Shown: positions 17,989 to 27,509, counted from the first letter of the stretch. The stretch is DNA of 64,000 nucleotides from Bacteroidota bacterium (GCA_023395395.1 JAEWZH010000014.1:124001-188000); one strand, 5' to 3'. A program made the numbers and translations. The notes: generated by a model not told the origin, from the sequence alone.

Positions 17989-20724
17989 TTACTTACCTTT
18001 CTTCTCCTCGATAGCAGCCTGCGCAGCAGCTACACGTGCAATTGGCACACGGAATGGAGAGCAAGATACATAGTTGAGACCTACCCTGTGGCAGAACTTC
18101 ACGCTACTTGGCTCACCACCATGCTCACCACAGATACCTACCTTTAGACTAGAATTGGTAGAGCGACCAAGCTGTGTACCACGTTCAACGAGCTGACCTA
18201 CACCCTCCTGATCAAGCACCTGGAATGGATCTACAGTGACAATCTTCTTCTTGAGATACTCTGGGAGGAAACCATTGATGTCGTCACGTGAGTAACCAAA
18301 GGTCATCTGAGTGAGATCGTTAGTACCGAAGCTAAAGAACTCAGCGTGTTTAGCAATCTTATCAGCAACAAGCGTAGCACGTGGAATCTCAATCATCGTC
18401 CCTACCTTATAATCAACTGAGGCACCATTTTCAGCGAAGAGCTTCTGAGCTGTTTCATCAATCACCTGACGCTGTAGCTCAAGCTCCTTGACAGTACCTA
18501 CAAGTGGCACCATAATCTCAGGCATTACCTTTACACCTTCCTTAGAAAGCTCAATCGCAGCGCCAAGAATTGCGCGAGTCTGCATCACGGTAATCTCTGG
18601 ATAAGTATTCCCAAGGCGACAACCACGGTGTCCAAGCATTGGGTTCACCTCATGAAGACTATTAACACGAGCTGCAACTTCGCCTGCAGAAATACCAAGC
18701 TCTGTCGCCATCTCTTCCTGTCCTTTCTTGTCCTGTGGGAGGAACTCATGTAGAGGTGGATCGAGTAGACGTACCGTAACAGGATGACCATTCATTGCAC
18801 GGAAGATCCCTAGGAAATCCTGCTTCTGAAGAGGAAGGAGCTCCTCAAGAGCAGCCTCGCGACCTTTGGTATCCTGAGCAAGAATCATTTTACGCATAGC
18901 CTTAATTTTGGTTCCCTCAAAGAACATGTGTTCTGTGCGGCAAAGACCGATACCTGTAGCTCCAAAGCTAAGAGCCACCTCTGCATCATGTGGGGTGTCG
19001 GCATTGGTGCGAACACTCAAGCGTGCATACTTGTCTGATAGCTCCATTAGCTTCTGGAAGTCTTCGTCAAGTACGGCAGCCTGAGTTGGAACCTCTCCCT
19101 CATAGATAAGACCAGTGGATCCGTTAATAGATATGAAGTCGCCTTCCCTATATACTCTGCCGTCTACAGTGATAGTACCAGCCTTGTAGTCAATCTCCAA
19201 CGCACCAGCACCAGATACGCAACACTTACCCATACCGCGAGCTACTACGGCTGCGTGACTAGTCATTCCTCCCTTAGCGGTGAGAATACCCTCAGCAACC
19301 TGCATACCAGCGAGATCCTCCGGAGAAGTCTCGTTACGCACAAGGATCACCTTGTCACCACGCTCATTGTGCATACGAGCTGCATCCTCAGCAAAGAAGC
19401 AAACCTTACCAGATGCTGCTCCTGGAGAAGCGGGCAAACCGCGAGCAATCTCCACTGCTTTAGCCTCCGCAACCTTATCAAATACTGGGTGGAGAAGCTC
19501 ATCTAGCTTATTAGGGTCAATACGAAGGATTGCTTCCTCCTCTGAAATTAAGCCCTCATGGAGCATATCCATTGCAATTTTTACCATTGCCTTACCAGTG
19601 CGTTTACCGCTACGGGTCTGGAGGAACCATAGCTTACCATTTTGGATGGTAAACTCCATATCCTGCATATCACGATAATGTACCTCCAGCTTACGTTGGA
19701 TGTCAAAGAGCTCCTTGTACATCTCAGGCATAGTCTCTTCGAGAGATGGCATCTCTGAAGCTCGATACTCCTCAGTCACACCCGCAAGTTTAGCCCAGCG
19801 ATATGATCCCTCCTTGGTAATCTCTTGTGGAGTACGGATACCTGCTACCACATCCTCTCCCTGTGCATTGATGAGGTACTCACCGTTGAAGAGGTTTTCA
19901 CCAGTAGCGGAGTTGCGGCTGAAGCATACACCAGTGGCGGAGTTATCACCCATATTACCAAACACCATTGCCTGTACATTCACGGCTGTACCCCACTCCT
20001 CCGGAATACTCATCATCTGGCGGTATAGGATTGCACGCTCATTCATCCATGAACCAAATACTGCTCCAATAGCACCCCACAACTGGTCATAAGCATCGGT
20101 TGGGAAGTCTTTCCCCGTCTGCTCCTTTACAGCAACACGGAAACGATGTACCAATTCCTTAAGATCCTCGAGAGTCAGCTCATTGTCCATAGTCACGCCT
20201 CTCTCTTTCTTAATCTCTTCGATAATCTTCTCAAATGGGTCAATCTCTTTCTTGTCAAGTGGCTTCATCCCTAGCACTACGTCGCCATACATCTGGACAA
20301 AGCGACGATACGAATCCCAAGCGAAGCGAGCATTGCCACTACGAGTGGCCAAACCCTCAACAGCCTGATCATTTAAACCAAGATTTAGGATAGTATCCAT
20401 CATGCCAGGCATGGATGCAGGAGCACCAGAACGCACAGATACAAGAAGTGGATTCTCGCTGCTTCCAAATTTGGAACCAGTTAGCTCCTCCATCTTAGCG
20501 ATATGTGCCTCTGCCTCCTGAAATATCTCCTTACGAAGAATATCACGGTCTAAATTGTAATACTCCTGACACACCTCAGTGGTGATGGTAAATCCTGGAG
20601 GCACTGGCACGCCAATTAGGTTCATCTCGGCAAGGTTTGCGCCCTTACCTCCAAGCAACATTCTCATGTCTGCCTTTCCCTCTGCGGTGCCATTACCGAA
20701 GAAGTAAACTCTTTTCTTTGACAT
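17989..20724 (-). CDS. ppdK: Pyruvate, phosphate dikinase
   Basis: Interconverts pyruvate, ATP and phosphate with phosphoenolpyruvate, AMP and pyrophosphate, the usual PEP/pyruvate node of anaerobic Bacteroidales. The full length of 911 residues is normal. The N-terminal ATP-grasp domain begins FFGNGTAEGKADMRMLLGGKGANLAEM. The swivelling phosphohistidine domain has catalytic His490 in GGMTSHAAVVARGMG. The C-terminal TIM barrel has SFGTNDLTQMTFGYSRDD and the cysteine-containing GICGEHGGEP motif. It lies 51 bp downstream of the PBP1A gene on the same strand, so read-through from that gene is possible. A weak promoter overlapping the PBP1A stop would also fit. Confidence 0.97.
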   Translation of the reverse strand: MSKKRVYFFGNGTAEGKADMRMLLGGKGANLAEMNLIGVPVPPGFTITTEVCQEYYNLDRDILRKEIFQEAEAHIAKMEELTGSKFGSSENPLLVSVRSGAPASMPGMMDTILNLGLNDQAVEGLATRSGNARFAWDSYRRFVQMYGDVVLGMKPLDKKEIDPFEKIIEEIKKERGVTMDNELTLEDLKELVHRFRVAVKEQTGKDFPTDAYDQLWGAIGAVFGSWMNERAILYRQMMSIPEEWGTAVNVQAMVFGNMGDNSATGVCFSRNSATGENLFNGEYLINAQGEDVVAGIRTPQEITKEGSYRWAKLAGVTEEYRASEMPSLEETMPEMYKELFDIQRKLEVHYRDMQDMEFTIQNGKLWFLQTRSGKRTGKAMVKIAMDMLHEGLISEEEAILRIDPNKLDELLHPVFDKVAEAKAVEIARGLPASPGAASGKVCFFAEDAARMHNERGDKVILVRNETSPEDLAGMQVAEGILTAKGGMTSHAAVVARGMGKCCVSGAGALEIDYKAGTITVDGRVYREGDFISINGSTGLIYEGEVPTQAAVLDEDFQKLMELSDKYARLSVRTNADTPHDAEVALSFGATGIGLCRTEHMFFEGTKIKAMRKMILAQDTKGREAALEELLPLQKQDFLGIFRAMNGHPVTVRLLDPPLHEFLPQDKKGQEEMATELGISAGEVAARVNSLHEVNPMLGHRGCRLGNTYPEITVMQTRAILGAAIELSKEGVKVMPEIMVPLVGTVKELELQRQVIDETAQKLFAENGASVDYKVGTMIEIPRATLVADKIAKHAEFFSFGTNDLTQMTFGYSRDDINGFLPEYLKKKIVTVDPFQVLDQEGVGQLVERGTQLGRSTNSSLKVGICGEHGGEPSSVKFCHRVGLNYVSCSPFRVPIARVAAAQAAIEEKKGK

Positions 20725-20775
20725 CTTTACTTAGATAATTTTAAAAATGGGTTACGTATATATTGATTGTTTCTA

Positions 20776-23169
20776 TCACTCAAATAGAGGGTCGATCCCC
20801 TCCTCTGTTATCGTCTCAAAGGACATCAGTCCGCTATCCTTGCTCTTACAAGGATCGGCGAACTCGTCAGGAATCATAAACTTGAACTCTGGGCTAACCC
20901 CAAGCTCCTCTGCTCGTTCCTGGAGCATTTTATCACCAAATACTTTTTGAAAAAACTTCGCAACAACCGGTAACGACATATTGGCTCCCTGACCAAGACT
21001 CATACTATCAAAATGAATAGATCTGTCCTCTCCACCTACCCAGCATCCAGTACTGATACGCGGTGTAAAGCCAATAAACCATCCATCAGAGTGGTTTTGG
21101 GTGGTTCCAGTCTTACCTCCCATATCAGCTGAAACATTATAACGATTGCGGACACGACTACCGGTACCACCATTCATTACATTGCGAAGCATGTGTAGGG
21201 TCTTATAACTAGCATCGGCGGGTAGCACCTCACGCACATCCGGAAGAAACTCCGCCACGACATTGCCATACTGATCTTCTATCCTAGTCACGTAAAGTGG
21301 CACGGCACGCATCCCGGCATTGGCAAAAGTAGTGAATCCTGATACCATCTCCTCTACCGAAATATCTGGGCTTCCCAAACTAATGGCAGGAGTAGGGTCT
21401 AAATCTCCCGTCACTCCAAAAGAGTGCAATAGGTCTACAAAGGTTACTGGTGACATTTGGCTCATGAGCCAAGCCGTAACCCAGTTGGAGGAATTCTGCA
21501 AACCCCAATTGATAGACACCATTTCACCCACTCTGCTAGCGCCAGCATTCTTAGGAGACCATATTTGCCCTGTAGCCAACCTGATATTTGGCTGGACATG
21601 AAGCACTTGGTCACAAGGAGTAAATCCCTCATTCATCGCCATCGCATAGAGATAGGGTTTCATAGTCGAACCCACTTGGCGTCTGCCTTGGGTAACCATA
21701 TCGTATTGGAAAGTACCATAATCTGTGCCTCCAACATAAGCGCGAACATAGCCCGTACTGCTATCCATCGCCATAAAACCTGCACGCAGGAAACGCTTGT
21801 GGTAAAGAATAGAATCTCTCGGAGTCATCACCGTATCTTGGAAAATAGTCACATACTTACCATTTTCCTTTCCGTAAGCAAATACCGACATCTCCGTGGG
21901 CTCATCAAAACTCCTCATTATCTCAGCCTCTGAAATACCGGCAGCCTTTTGTAAACGATAGCGATCGCTATTCTTAATATCACGATCAATGATACTCTTT
22001 CGCTCATCTGCACTAATATCCCTTGAAAAAGGAGCGTAGTCTCTACCTTTCTTCTCTCTATCAAAGGCGATCTGCAAATCACCAGCAAGGTGCTCAATCA
22101 TAGCCGCTTCTGCATGCTCCTGCATGTGTGAATTGATAGTAGTGTACACCTTCAATCCATCTGTATAAATATTGTAAGGCTCACCATTCGCCTTCTTATT
22201 CTTGTTACACCAACCGTAGAGAGGATTATTTTCCCATTGTTGCACATCACGCTTATAGTCCTGCTCCTGCCAATCTCTATAGTTGTTTCTGTTAGGCTTC
22301 TCTGCCATCATAATCTTGCGAAGGTATTCCCTGAAGTACGGTGCAATGCCTGCTCTGTGACTCTGACGTTTAAAGGATAATTCAATAGGAGTCGCTTGAA
22401 GTGCAAGCAAATCATCTCTCGTAAGATAGCCCTGTTTCGCCATTAGATTAAGGACAACATTACGCCTACCTTGTGCCCGTTCGGGATAACGGATAGGATT
22501 GTAGTACGATGGATTTTTACACATCCCCACTAGAAGGGCAGCTTCCTCTGTATTGAGCTCGCGAGGAAGCTTGTTGAAATAAGTTTTTGCTGCGGAGTCA
22601 ATACCTACTGCTTGGTACAAGAAGTCAAACTTATTGAGATAAAGTGTAATTATCTCTTCTTTAGAGTAATAACGCTCAAGTTTAGCTGCAATCACCCACT
22701 CAATAGGCTTTTGCATCGCTCGCTCCACGATATTCTTCGCTGTAGGAGAGTAGAGCTGCTTAGCAAGTTGTTGGGTAATAGTGCTACCACCACCAGCATC
22801 TTTCTGTCCCATAAGCATCGTTCGAAAGAAGACACGAAAAAGTCCCTTTAAATCAATTCCTGAGTGGTCAGTAAAACGTTTATCCTCCGTCGCTATGAGG
22901 GCTTTTACCAAAGCAGGAGAAAGATCCTCATAAGTGGTGTATATACGATTATTCCCCTTCAAAGCGAAGGAGCCCATCACCACATTGTCCTCTGAAATAA
23001 GCTGAGTAGCATACTTATCAATCGGATTTTGTAGATCTTCAATTGGAGGCATATAGCCTATCGCTCCATTTGCGATCAACATAAAAGTCAAAGCCACAAC
23101 GACCACTCCAGATCCAAAAAGAATCCACAGTAGTCGCACAAACCAATTTACCCCTCTCTTCATATTCAT
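20776..23169 (-). CDS. Penicillin-binding protein 1A (class A bifunctional PBP)
   Basis: Polymerises and cross-links peptidoglycan at the cytoplasmic membrane. The 797-residue protein has one N-terminal membrane anchor (about residues 10-35), a GT51 domain (IATEDKRFTDHSGIDLKG, GGSTITQQLAKQLYS) and a transpeptidase domain. The latter has the active-site tetrad STMK (in GSTMKPYLYAMAM), SSN (NSSNWVTAW) and KTGTTQN. A 100-residue linker between domains is rich in charged residues. The second in-frame ATG (codon 3) is an equally plausible start. A TACCTTTG box 72 bp upstream on the minus strand is a candidate promoter. Confidence 0.95.
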   Translation of the reverse strand: MNMKRGVNWFVRLLWILFGSGVVVVALTFMLIANGAIGYMPPIEDLQNPIDKYATQLISEDNVVMGSFALKGNNRIYTTYEDLSPALVKALIATEDKRFTDHSGIDLKGLFRVFFRTMLMGQKDAGGGSTITQQLAKQLYSPTAKNIVERAMQKPIEWVIAAKLERYYSKEEIITLYLNKFDFLYQAVGIDSAAKTYFNKLPRELNTEEAALLVGMCKNPSYYNPIRYPERAQGRRNVVLNLMAKQGYLTRDDLLALQATPIELSFKRQSHRAGIAPYFREYLRKIMMAEKPNRNNYRDWQEQDYKRDVQQWENNPLYGWCNKNKKANGEPYNIYTDGLKVYTTINSHMQEHAEAAMIEHLAGDLQIAFDREKKGRDYAPFSRDISADERKSIIDRDIKNSDRYRLQKAAGISEAEIMRSFDEPTEMSVFAYGKENGKYVTIFQDTVMTPRDSILYHKRFLRAGFMAMDSSTGYVRAYVGGTDYGTFQYDMVTQGRRQVGSTMKPYLYAMAMNEGFTPCDQVLHVQPNIRLATGQIWSPKNAGASRVGEMVSINWGLQNSSNWVTAWLMSQMSPVTFVDLLHSFGVTGDLDPTPAISLGSPDISVEEMVSGFTTFANAGMRAVPLYVTRIEDQYGNVVAEFLPDVREVLPADASYKTLHMLRNVMNGGTGSRVRNRYNVSADMGGKTGTTQNHSDGWFIGFTPRISTGCWVGGEDRSIHFDSMSLGQGANMSLPVVAKFFQKVFGDKMLQERAEELGVSPEFKFMIPDEFADPCKSKDSGLMSFETITEEGIDPLFE

Positions 23170-23240
23170 TACGACAGCTTTAATCAGCTATTAATTATCA
23201 AATAGTTTCGTAATATCCCTCTCCTCAGTTTCTTAAAGTA

Positions 23241-23248
23241 CAAAGGTA
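23241..23248 (-). promoter_or_regulatory. Predicted -7 element for the PBP1A gene
   Basis: On the minus strand this reads TACCTTTG, an exact TAnnTTTG match, 72 bp before the ATG. The -33 position shows no TTTG. Confidence 0.4.
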
Positions 23249-23414
23249 CTATTTTTCCCCCACTTCTCCCATCCATTGTGCAAGAGTATTAAGAGTTGAT
23301 GCATCGGGAATATATCATAACAATCTAAGACTAGTTTCTCCCTCTTTCGTTTAGTTATCCAATTCTAAATCTATTGATGTTGATATGAGGGAAGATATTC
23401 ATCGACAAGCTAAA

Positions 23415-23512
23415 TTTTGACCTAGAGGTCAAAAAAAATATTCCTAGAGATAAATAATTACCTCTAGGAATAAATTTCCCATCTATAGATCGTATGGAGC
23501 ATTTCTATAGTA
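23415..23512. repeat. Degenerate 22-bp palindromic repeat array at the tadA 3' end
   Basis: CCTAGAG occurs at 23421 and 23443, exactly 22 bp apart. CTATAG occurs at 23483 and 23505, again 22 bp apart, with an intermediate CTCTAGG unit at about 23462. The units are nested palindromes: nine-bp arms at 23415-23423 and 23426-23434 (AG spacer), ten-bp arms at 23440-23449 and 23462-23471, and the perfect 10-bp palindrome ATCTATAGAT at 23481-23490. Since it follows the tadA stop on the minus strand, the stem-loops may also end that transcript. Confidence 0.6.
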
Positions 23513-23522
23513 GACAAATATC

Positions 23523-23978
23523 TTATCGTCGATATACAAAAAATTCACGCATAAGTTGTGCGCACTCTTCAGACAAAACTCCAGAGGTGACAGCTGTGAC
23601 CCTGTGTAGAATATTATCGGCAAACTGTGTAAATCCCATCTTTGGCTCCGAAGCGCCCCACACTACTCTGCTGACTCTCGCATGCCTAATAGCTCCTGCA
23701 CACATGATACATGGCTCCACTGTAACATACAGGGTGCAATCTGATAAAATCTTACTTCCCAATTGATTCTGTGCAGCAGTAATCGCCATCATCTCCGCAT
23801 GAGCCGTAACATCTTGTAAACTCTCAGTCAGATTGTGTCCCCTTCCAATAATCATATCATTGACCACAATTACTGCACCAATGGGCACCTCTTCTGCGTC
23901 ATAAGCAAGAAGAGCTTCTTGCAGAGCCTGTCTCATAAAATACTCATCAGGAAAAGGGCGTATAGGTTGGTCAATCAT
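23523..23978 (-). CDS. tadA: tRNA-specific adenosine deaminase
   Basis: Deaminates adenosine 34 to inosine in tRNA-Arg(ACG), allowing wobble decoding. At 151 residues it fits the family. The zinc/catalytic motifs HAE (TAHAEMMAI) and PCxxC (VEPCIMCAGAI) are intact, and the tRNA-type RVVWGASEPKMG segment distinguishes it from free-base deaminases. The start at 23978 is chosen because it overlaps the upstream RHH gene stop by 8 bp and the protein begins just ahead of the conserved DEYFMRQAL helix. A longer frame would overlap that gene extensively. It is the last gene of a seven-gene minus-strand run. Confidence 0.92.
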   Translation of the reverse strand: MIDQPIRPFPDEYFMRQALQEALLAYDAEEVPIGAVIVVNDMIIGRGHNLTESLQDVTAHAEMMAITAAQNQLGSKILSDCTLYVTVEPCIMCAGAIRHARVSRVVWGASEPKMGFTQFADNILHRVTAVTSGVLSEECAQLMREFFVYRR

Positions 23979-24198
23979 TAGTATGAACTTGATCAAAAAG
24001 GGTCGGATAGTTAGCATTGAGTTCACACATCACATATGTCATTACGAGACGACGGATAAAAGCTGAGCGGCTACTGTGTTTGTACTTCTTGACATAGTAA
24101 TTGAGCATCTTGTACTCTTCTTCCGAAAAAAGTACAGTCACCTTTTCTGTTCGTGGATCTTGCTTGACACTCAGCTTTTTGCTACCTTTCTTTACCAT
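23971..24198 (-). CDS. Small ribbon-helix-helix-like protein
   Basis: A 75-residue basic protein. After a lysine-rich start (VKKGSKKLSVKQDPRTEK) comes a strand VTVLFSEEEYKML and two helices (NYYVKKYKHSSRSAFIRRLVMTYV), the layout of a ribbon-helix-helix DNA-binding domain like those in mobilisation proteins or antitoxins. No toxin, relaxase or other partner gene is adjacent. It lies between an acyl-ACP thioesterase (3-bp gap) and tadA (8-bp overlap). This stable-looking context suggests a chromosomal regulator rather than a mobile-element remnant. Its function is unknown and the RHH call is from pattern alone. Confidence 0.65.
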   Translation of the reverse strand: MVKKGSKKLSVKQDPRTEKVTVLFSEEEYKMLNYYVKKYKHSSRSAFIRRLVMTYVMCELNANYPTLFDQVHTND

Positions 24199-24201
24199 AC
24201 C

Positions 24202-24957
24202 TTACTCCTTTACCCAACGGATTACGAGCTGGAAGCAAGTGCTTTCATCATGCTCTACCTGCACATAATCAATAAGCTCCTCAGAATAGTAACGGATATA
24301 TAATTCTTCCCCATAGCGACATTCCTTGACAAAGCGTAAGTGCGCTTCAGCCATTCGATATTGTAAAATACGGTCGAGAGGCAAAGCATCCATCGCTAGA
24401 GAGACCCACACAGAGCTATTAACATGTCTATTCAGATCTAAATCTGAGTAACGCACTTTGTGCACATAGATCGTTTTAAGCTGATCTGTTTCTTCTCTTC
24501 CAAGCAGACGACGAGGGACTTCAGGAAGGGCAAGGTCTGGGAACTTTGCCCTGACCGAATGATCTGTGAGTATCTTGTCTATCGAAATGGGCATTCGTTT
24601 CTTGACATCGATGGCAATCCACTTGGTCATAGAGCTAGCCACCAAGCCACTACTTTGGAAGAGGGCAATGACCCTATCAGTCGAAATCCCTGACCAATCA
24701 ATCACTCCAGTAGTAATTTCTAGGGGCTCCAAGATAGAGATTGGCTGAAAGAATTGAATACTCATACGACTCAGTACCCAGGTAGCTCCAAGCTCCATCA
24801 GATGTCCAATCCCATACCCAAAATGAGTTGCATGCTCACCAGCGACATGAATCATACGACTCACCACCTGACTCAACGGATAACGCTCTCTAAGATCCAA
24901 GTGAAAAGGCCATAATTCAAGAGCTATCGTCAGTTTATGCCCTTCAATATGCTGCAT
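24202..24957 (-). CDS. Acyl-ACP thioesterase
   Basis: Hydrolyses acyl-ACP to free fatty acid and ACP, ending or diverting fatty-acid synthesis. The 251-residue protein shows the double hot-dog organisation of the FatA/FatB-like bacterial family. The first domain has the MELGATWVLSRMSIQFFQPI segment. The second begins at about residue 155, with the catalytic-site motif RYSDLDLNRHVNSSVWV (Asn and His). It is packed between hisS (2-bp gap) and the small RHH gene (3-bp gap), so it belongs to the ppk-to-tadA run. Chain-length preference cannot be read from the sequence. Confidence 0.87.
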   Translation of the reverse strand: MQHIEGHKLTIALELWPFHLDLRERYPLSQVVSRMIHVAGEHATHFGYGIGHLMELGATWVLSRMSIQFFQPISILEPLEITTGVIDWSGISTDRVIALFQSSGLVASSMTKWIAIDVKKRMPISIDKILTDHSVRAKFPDLALPEVPRRLLGREETDQLKTIYVHKVRYSDLDLNRHVNSSVWVSLAMDALPLDRILQYRMAEAHLRFVKECRYGEELYIRYYSEELIDYVQVEHDESTCFQLVIRWVKE

Positions 24958-24959
24958 AA

Positions 24960-26318
24960 TTATCGGAGTTTCTGTATCAATTCTTCTAATGTGAGCACAA
25001 CTTGCACACCTTTCTCCATATCCTTGACTGTTATCGTATTGCTATCTACCTCCTCAGCACCGACAAAAGCGACGTAAGGTATAGAGAGAGCATTGGCGTA
25101 GCTCAGCTGCTTCTTGAGCTTTCCAGCCTCAGGATAAAGCTCTGCAGGGATTCCTGCCTCACGAATTTCAGATAGTAGTGGTAGTATATATCGAGTCTCA
25201 TGATCTCCAAAGTTTACAAACATTAAGCGAGTACCTGTAGTAGCCTCCCTAGGATAGAGTTCCAATTGATTGAGTACATCAAAGATACGATCTGCTCCAA
25301 AGGAAATACCCACACCGCTCACGCCATCCAGACCAAATACTCCTGTAAGATTATCGTATCTACCTCCACCTGTAATACTACCAATCTGCACATTGTTAGC
25401 CTTTACCTCGAAAATAGTTCCAGTATAATAATCTAGTCCACGAGCAAGAGATAGATCCAGTAGCACCTCATTATTCAGAGGTGAGAGTCGAAGCATATCA
25501 AAGACATAGGTTAGTTCCTCTATTCCCTTTAGTCCAACCTCACTACCCTCAAAGAGTTCCTCCATTTTTTCGAGTTTCTCCTCATTATTCCCCTCGAAGT
25601 TAAGAATAGGATGTAGCCTGTCGATTGCCTCTTGGGAAACCCCCTTAGAAAGCAATTCACCTTGAACTCCCTCCCAACCGATTTTATCTAATTTGTCAAT
25701 CGCTACTGTAAGATCGATAATATCCTCAATTCCAAGTATATCACCTATCGCTGTGAGCAGCTTTCGGTTATTAAGATGAATGGTCACCGAGACCCCAAGT
25801 TTGTGAAACACAGTGTCAATAATACGGGTAAGCTCTACCTCATGAAGGAGTGAGTCCGAACCAATGACATCGGCATCACACTGAAAAAATTCACGGTACC
25901 GACCCTTCTGAGGCCTATCTGCTCTCCAGACAGGTTGAATCTGAAAACGACGAAATGGAAAGGTAATTTCATTACGGTGCTGCACCACATACCGAGCAAA
26001 AGGTACAGTGAGGTCGTACCTGAGTCCTCTATCACAAGCACGAGCGGCAAATTCATTGGCATCAATTGTCAGTAATTCCTCTCGTCTAAAGTCTTTGAGA
26101 CTATCACCACTATTGAGGATACGGAAAAGCAATTTATCTCCCTCATCTCCGTACTTACCTGTCAGAGTAGAGAGATTCTCCATCGCTGGAGTCTCAATCT
26201 CCATGAATCCGTATGCACGATAGACACACTTAATGATATCAAAAATATAATTTCTCTTCGCCATCTCTTCGGGCGAAAAATCGCGCGTCCCCTTAGGTAT
26301 TGAAGGCTTTTGTGCCAT
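24960..26318 (-). CDS. hisS: Histidyl-tRNA synthetase
   Basis: Charges tRNA-His. The 452-residue class II synthetase starts KPSIPKGTRDFSPEEM, with motif 1. Motif 2 is FRRFQIQPVWRADRPQKGRYREFFQCDAD, and the histidine-specific motifs GLDYYTGTIFEV and GGGRYDNL follow. A C-terminal anticodon-binding domain covers the last 90 residues or so (RLMFVNFGDHETRYILPLL onward). It sits 5 bp after the nitroreductase gene and 2 bp before the thioesterase gene. Confidence 0.97.
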   Translation of the reverse strand: MAQKPSIPKGTRDFSPEEMAKRNYIFDIIKCVYRAYGFMEIETPAMENLSTLTGKYGDEGDKLLFRILNSGDSLKDFRREELLTIDANEFAARACDRGLRYDLTVPFARYVVQHRNEITFPFRRFQIQPVWRADRPQKGRYREFFQCDADVIGSDSLLHEVELTRIIDTVFHKLGVSVTIHLNNRKLLTAIGDILGIEDIIDLTVAIDKLDKIGWEGVQGELLSKGVSQEAIDRLHPILNFEGNNEEKLEKMEELFEGSEVGLKGIEELTYVFDMLRLSPLNNEVLLDLSLARGLDYYTGTIFEVKANNVQIGSITGGGRYDNLTGVFGLDGVSGVGISFGADRIFDVLNQLELYPREATTGTRLMFVNFGDHETRYILPLLSEIREAGIPAELYPEAGKLKKQLSYANALSIPYVAFVGAEEVDSNTITVKDMEKGVQVVLTLEELIQKLR

Positions 26319-26323
26319 AATTT

Positions 26324-26875
26324 TTATTCTTTGTAACTATTATACGAACGTATCTCCTCTAGTGGTTTACGTTTCTTATTTCTTGTTTCCTGAAGAGAAT
26401 ATCCAAGAGAGATTACCATTGGGATATGCTTGCTCTTTGGCACACCAAGTATCTTCCGTATTTTATTCTCATTAACCCACCCCATAATACAGCTTCCAAG
26501 CCCCTCTTCGGTAGCTGCGAGTGTGATATAGCTAGCAACTATACCCAGGTCGTATGCAGGTAGATGCTTATTGAGTAAAAAGCTCCCAGCTTTCCCCTCA
26601 AAATTACCAGGTTCTTCTACCAATACAATCAGTACTGGAGCAGCATAGGCAAACTTATTCATTCCTCCTAAGACAGTGGAAGATACTGCAGAAGCCACCT
26701 GATCCCTTAGACTAGGCTGATCTACCACTACGAAATACCAAGGCTGCGAATTAGTACCTGAAGGAGCTAGTCTAGCCAAATCCAGTATCCGTTCTATCAC
26801 TTCTCGTGATACTGGACGATTGGGATCATACTTTCGATCGCTTTGTCTTGTTTCTACCAATTCTTTTAGAATCAT
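26324..26875 (-). CDS. Nitroreductase family flavoprotein
   Basis: A 183-residue FMN-dependent oxidoreductase of the nitroreductase superfamily. It has the N-terminal RQSDRKYDPNRPVSREVIERIL block and the FMN-contacting LAPSGTNSQPWYFVVV segment. The central GIVASYITLAATEEGLGSCIMGWV helix-strand and the C-terminal PMVISLGY end complete the fold. The physiological substrate is not predictable. It overlaps ribE by 4 bp, which links a flavin-dependent enzyme to riboflavin synthesis. Confidence 0.88.
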   Translation of the reverse strand: MILKELVETRQSDRKYDPNRPVSREVIERILDLARLAPSGTNSQPWYFVVVDQPSLRDQVASAVSSTVLGGMNKFAYAAPVLIVLVEEPGNFEGKAGSFLLNKHLPAYDLGIVASYITLAATEEGLGSCIMGWVNENKIRKILGVPKSKHIPMVISLGYSLQETRNKKRKPLEEIRSYNSYKE

Positions 26876-27492
26876 AGTTTCTCGATCTCAATAATACGTG
26901 AAAGGTACTTTCCTATGATATCAAACTCAAGGTTTACCCTCTTTCCTACGGTCAGTTCCTTAAAATTGGTATGTTCAATGGTGTAAGGGATAATGGCCAC
27001 TTCAAAACTATGCGGAGTAGAATTAACCACTGTAAGGCTCACGCCGTTAACACAGACCGATCCTTTCTCCACTGTCATATACCCCCTCAATGCCATTTCC
27101 CTAGGTACATTATATTCAACATGGAAGTAGTGGCTACCACCTACCTCACGTATCTCAGTACAAGTCCCTGTAGTATCTACATGACCTTGCACGATATGTC
27201 CATCCAGTCTGCCATTTATCTGAATGCTACGCTCCAGATTTACCGAGTCTCCCACCTTTAAATCTCCCAAATTAGAGCGCTCAAGAGTCTCCAATATTGC
27301 TGTTACGGTATAGCTTTGCTCATTCTCGTCTATTGACACGACAGTAAGGCATACGCCATTATGGGCTACACTCTGGTCAATCTTTAATTCATCGATAAAA
27401 GGGGCAGTAAGGGTCAAGTGGACATTTTCTGTCCCTGCCTCCCGAACTATCCTCAGCACCTTGGCTGTTGCCTCTACAATTCCTGAAAACAT
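26872..27492 (-). CDS. ribE: Riboflavin synthase alpha subunit
   Basis: Dismutates two molecules of 6,7-dimethyl-8-ribityllumazine to riboflavin and the pyrimidine product. The 206-residue protein has two lumazine-binding repeats. The first opens MFSGIVEATAKV and contains VAHNGVCLTVV. The second follows DGHIVQGHVDTTG and contains SVCVNGVSLTVV. Some groups name this gene ribC or ribE; the enzyme identity is firm. It begins 17 bp after the ppk stop and overlaps the nitroreductase gene. Confidence 0.95.
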   Translation of the reverse strand: MFSGIVEATAKVLRIVREAGTENVHLTLTAPFIDELKIDQSVAHNGVCLTVVSIDENEQSYTVTAILETLERSNLGDLKVGDSVNLERSIQINGRLDGHIVQGHVDTTGTCTEIREVGGSHYFHVEYNVPREMALRGYMTVEKGSVCVNGVSLTVVNSTPHSFEVAIIPYTIEHTNFKELTVGKRVNLEFDIIGKYLSRIIEIEKL

Positions 27493-27509
27493 TTCTATGT
27501 ATTTTTTAT

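Larger units (their letters stand above)
23170..23522. other. Intergenic region between tadA and the PBP1A gene
   Basis: This 353-bp stretch holds no supported gene. Near the PBP1A start it carries a minus-strand -7 box. The middle part (about 23260-23400) shows nothing recognisable. The end adjoining the tadA stop is the palindromic 22-bp repeat array described separately. Confidence 0.5.
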
